This document shows, in pieces, positions 7,546 through 8,663 of a DNA stretch of 8,663 nt. Numbering within the stretch: the first letter of the stretch is position 1; each line of letters starts with the position of its first letter. Made by a program: the position numbers and the translations under genes. The stretch is from an uncultured Bacteroidota bacterium (lineage in GTDB: Bacteria > Bacteroidota > Bacteroidia > NS11-12g > UBA955), in NCBI GenBank assembly GCA_903959115.1, contig CAJBVU010000188.1, positions 1 through 8,663 of the forward strand, in the 5' to 3' direction. The notes below the pieces were generated by a model. It saw only the letters and a list, made by a program, of their open reading frames with translations, made no database searches and was not told the origin of the DNA.

Positions 7546-7582
7546 TATATTTGGCATCGAAACGTTTTTATTTGTAGTTTTG
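7546..7582 (+). promoter_or_regulatory. Candidate promoter elements of porP
   Basis: Two exact TAnnTTTG boxes precede porP: TATATTTG (7546-7553) and TAGTTTTG (7575-7582). The TTTG ending the first lies 21 bases before the second and could act as its -33 element. Use of the first box would give a leader of about 35 bases; use of the second, a leader of only a few bases. The sequence alone does not decide between them. Confidence 0.4.
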
Positions 7583-7595
7583 TTAATCGTACCAT

Positions 7596-8597
7596 ATGAA
7601 AAGAGTAATACGTACAATTAGTCTTGGTTTGTTTGGGGGGCTCGCTCTTCAACTCCAGGCTCAGGATCCAGAACTCAGTCAGTTCTATGCTGCCCCAGTA
7701 TACACAAACCCAGCTTTGGCGGGGTCTGCCGTGTGTGCATATGGCGCTGCGGGAAGGGTTTCTTTGAACTACAGAAACCAATGGCCAAACCTACCAGGAA
7801 CTTTCCGTTCTTTCTGCGCATCATGGGATCAACACATCCCTAGTGTAGGTGGTGGATTGGGTGCAATGGTTTTTCACGATATTGCAGGTTCAGGATTACT
7901 AACATCTACCACAGTCAGTGGTGTATATTCATACTTGTTGCCACTGGACAGAGGTAGAATGTATATGCGTTTTGGACTTCAGGGGTCAGTAACTAACAAA
8001 TCAATCAACTTTGGTCGTTTGAAATTTGCGGATCAAATCAACCCTACTCAAGGTTTTGTATTACCAACGGGTGAGCAAACGCCTTCTAGCAGCGTGACGT
8101 ATCCCAATTTTAATGCAGGATGGGTTATGTACACCTCTAAATTTTACATGGGTTTTGCTGCACACAACGTAAATCAGCCAAATTGGAGTTTTTACAAAAA
8201 CCCTGATGAAATTTTGCCTATTCGTTTAACCGTTCATGCAGGTGGTGTAATCCCAATGACAAGAAGTCGTTTTGAAGAAAATAATTTCTCTCCAAACGTT
8301 TTGTTCATGAAACAAAGAAATTTCACTCAATTAAATTTGGGTTTCTACGCCAACAAAGGTCCTTTGGTTACGGGTTTATGGTTCCGCCAGACTTTTGGTG
8401 CCTACAAAACCTCAGATGCAATTATCATGTTGGTTGGATTCAGAAAGAATCGTTTCAAGTTTGGATATAGCTACGACTTCACTGTAAGTGATGGTAGAAG
8501 CGCGATCCCTTCAAGTCATGAAATCAGTGCTACTATTGATTGGTGTGTTCCACCAGGTAGAACTCCTTTCAAACCATTACACTGTCCAGAATTTTAA
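7596..8597 (+). CDS. porP: PorP/SprF family type IX secretion system outer-membrane protein
   Basis: This 333-residue protein belongs to the PorP/SprF family, outer-membrane barrels that associate with T9SS components; PorP is usually linked to the PorK/PorN (GldK/GldN) ring, SprF to export of particular large cargo. Seen in sequence: the ATG at 7596 gives a signal peptide MKRVIRTISLGLFGGLALQLQA. The family signature follows: DPELSQFYAAPVYTNPALAG (24-43), then LNYRNQWPNLPGTF (57-70). The centre has beta-barrel strands, and the C-terminal region has FYANKGPLVTGLWFRQTF and GFRKNRFKFGYSYDFTVSD (281-299). The protein ends with a Cys-containing tail, W-C317 and C330-PEF. The length is normal for the family. 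It diverges from porU across 157 bases. Bacteroidota carry several paralogues; I favour the gldKLMN-linked PorP on the form of the C-terminus, but the next gene is outside the window, so PorP versus SprF stays open. Confidence 0.9.
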   Translation: MKRVIRTISLGLFGGLALQLQAQDPELSQFYAAPVYTNPALAGSAVCAYGAAGRVSLNYRNQWPNLPGTFRSFCASWDQHIPSVGGGLGAMVFHDIAGSGLLTSTTVSGVYSYLLPLDRGRMYMRFGLQGSVTNKSINFGRLKFADQINPTQGFVLPTGEQTPSSSVTYPNFNAGWVMYTSKFYMGFAAHNVNQPNWSFYKNPDEILPIRLTVHAGGVIPMTRSRFEENNFSPNVLFMKQRNFTQLNLGFYANKGPLVTGLWFRQTFGAYKTSDAIIMLVGFRKNRFKFGYSYDFTVSDGRSAIPSSHEISATIDWCVPPGRTPFKPLHCPEF

Positions 8598-8629
8598 CAA
8601 AAAAGACGTTTTCCACATTTCGACATTGA

Positions 8630-8655
8630 AAAAGCCCAATGTATCAGTGGCTTTT
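8630..8655 (+). terminator. Probable terminator after porP
   Basis: AAAAGCC (8630-8636) and GGCTTTT (8649-8655) are exact complements around a 12-base loop, 32 bases after the porP stop codon. The A-run / GCC / loop / GGC / T-run form is that of an intrinsic terminator, although the stem is short and the T-run is broken by CTG. If active, porP would be at least partly uncoupled from whatever follows on the right. Confidence 0.45.
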
Positions 8656-8663
8656 CTGACCAG

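Noticed and set aside
7485..7781. Minus-strand open frame across the porP start and the divergent promoter region
   Set aside because: It overlaps the porP signal peptide and family signature on the opposite strand, and would cover the promoter region. The translation has low-quality composition and no recognisable motif.
1..8663. Mobile elements, CRISPR arrays, defence systems, tRNA or rRNA genes
   Set aside because: No transposase, integrase, direct-repeat arrays or RNA-gene-like sequence was seen on either strand. All genes look like ordinary chromosomal Bacteroidota genes.

Overview
The window comes from a member of the Bacteroidota. The evidence is a set of type IX secretion system (T9SS) genes: a C25-family PorU sortase, a PorV outer-membrane protein and a PorP/SprF-family protein. 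These families are essentially confined to that phylum. The DNA is AT-rich, Shine-Dalgarno sequences are mostly absent, and upstream regions carry TAnnTTTG-type -7 boxes, which also fits. The class is not certain. The gldJ and cdd genes that I recall flanking porU-porV in Flavobacterium are not here, so a non-Flavobacterium lineage (for example Chitinophagales or Cytophagales-like) is possible. That is inference.

Layout. Five genes lie on the minus strand and are read right to left: porU (3998-7438), porV (2687-3901), an acyl-CoA carboxylase carboxyltransferase subunit of the propionyl-CoA type (1099-2649), a small secreted outer-membrane beta-barrel protein of unknown role (361-1065), and the first 74 codons of accB, the biotin carboxyl carrier protein (1-222, cut by the window edge). 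Gaps are 96, 33-37 and 138 bases. An 18-bp perfect inverted repeat (308-355) sits just after the beta-barrel gene and probably ends or stabilises that transcript before accB. On the plus strand a single gene, porP (7596-8597), diverges from porU across a 157-base region with candidate promoter elements for both directions. A short hairpin follows porP at the right edge.

How the genes work together. PorP/SprF proteins are outer-membrane proteins that associate with the T9SS, in the best-known case with the PorK/GldK-N machinery. PorV is an outer-membrane shuttle that hands secreted cargo to the attachment complex. PorU is the surface protease that removes the C-terminal sorting domain from cargo and joins the cargo to lipopolysaccharide. 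The carboxyltransferase and AccB belong to acyl-CoA carboxylation (fatty-acid or propionate metabolism) and have no known direct role in secretion; the close spacing of the carboxyltransferase to porV is the main contextual curiosity.

I found no mobile element, RNA gene, CRISPR array or defence system. There is no gene-free stretch above 300 bases. The window mostly holds recognisable systems. The less explained parts are the unknown beta-barrel gene, the linkage of metabolic and secretion genes, the inverted repeats, and a substituted motif residue in PorU.
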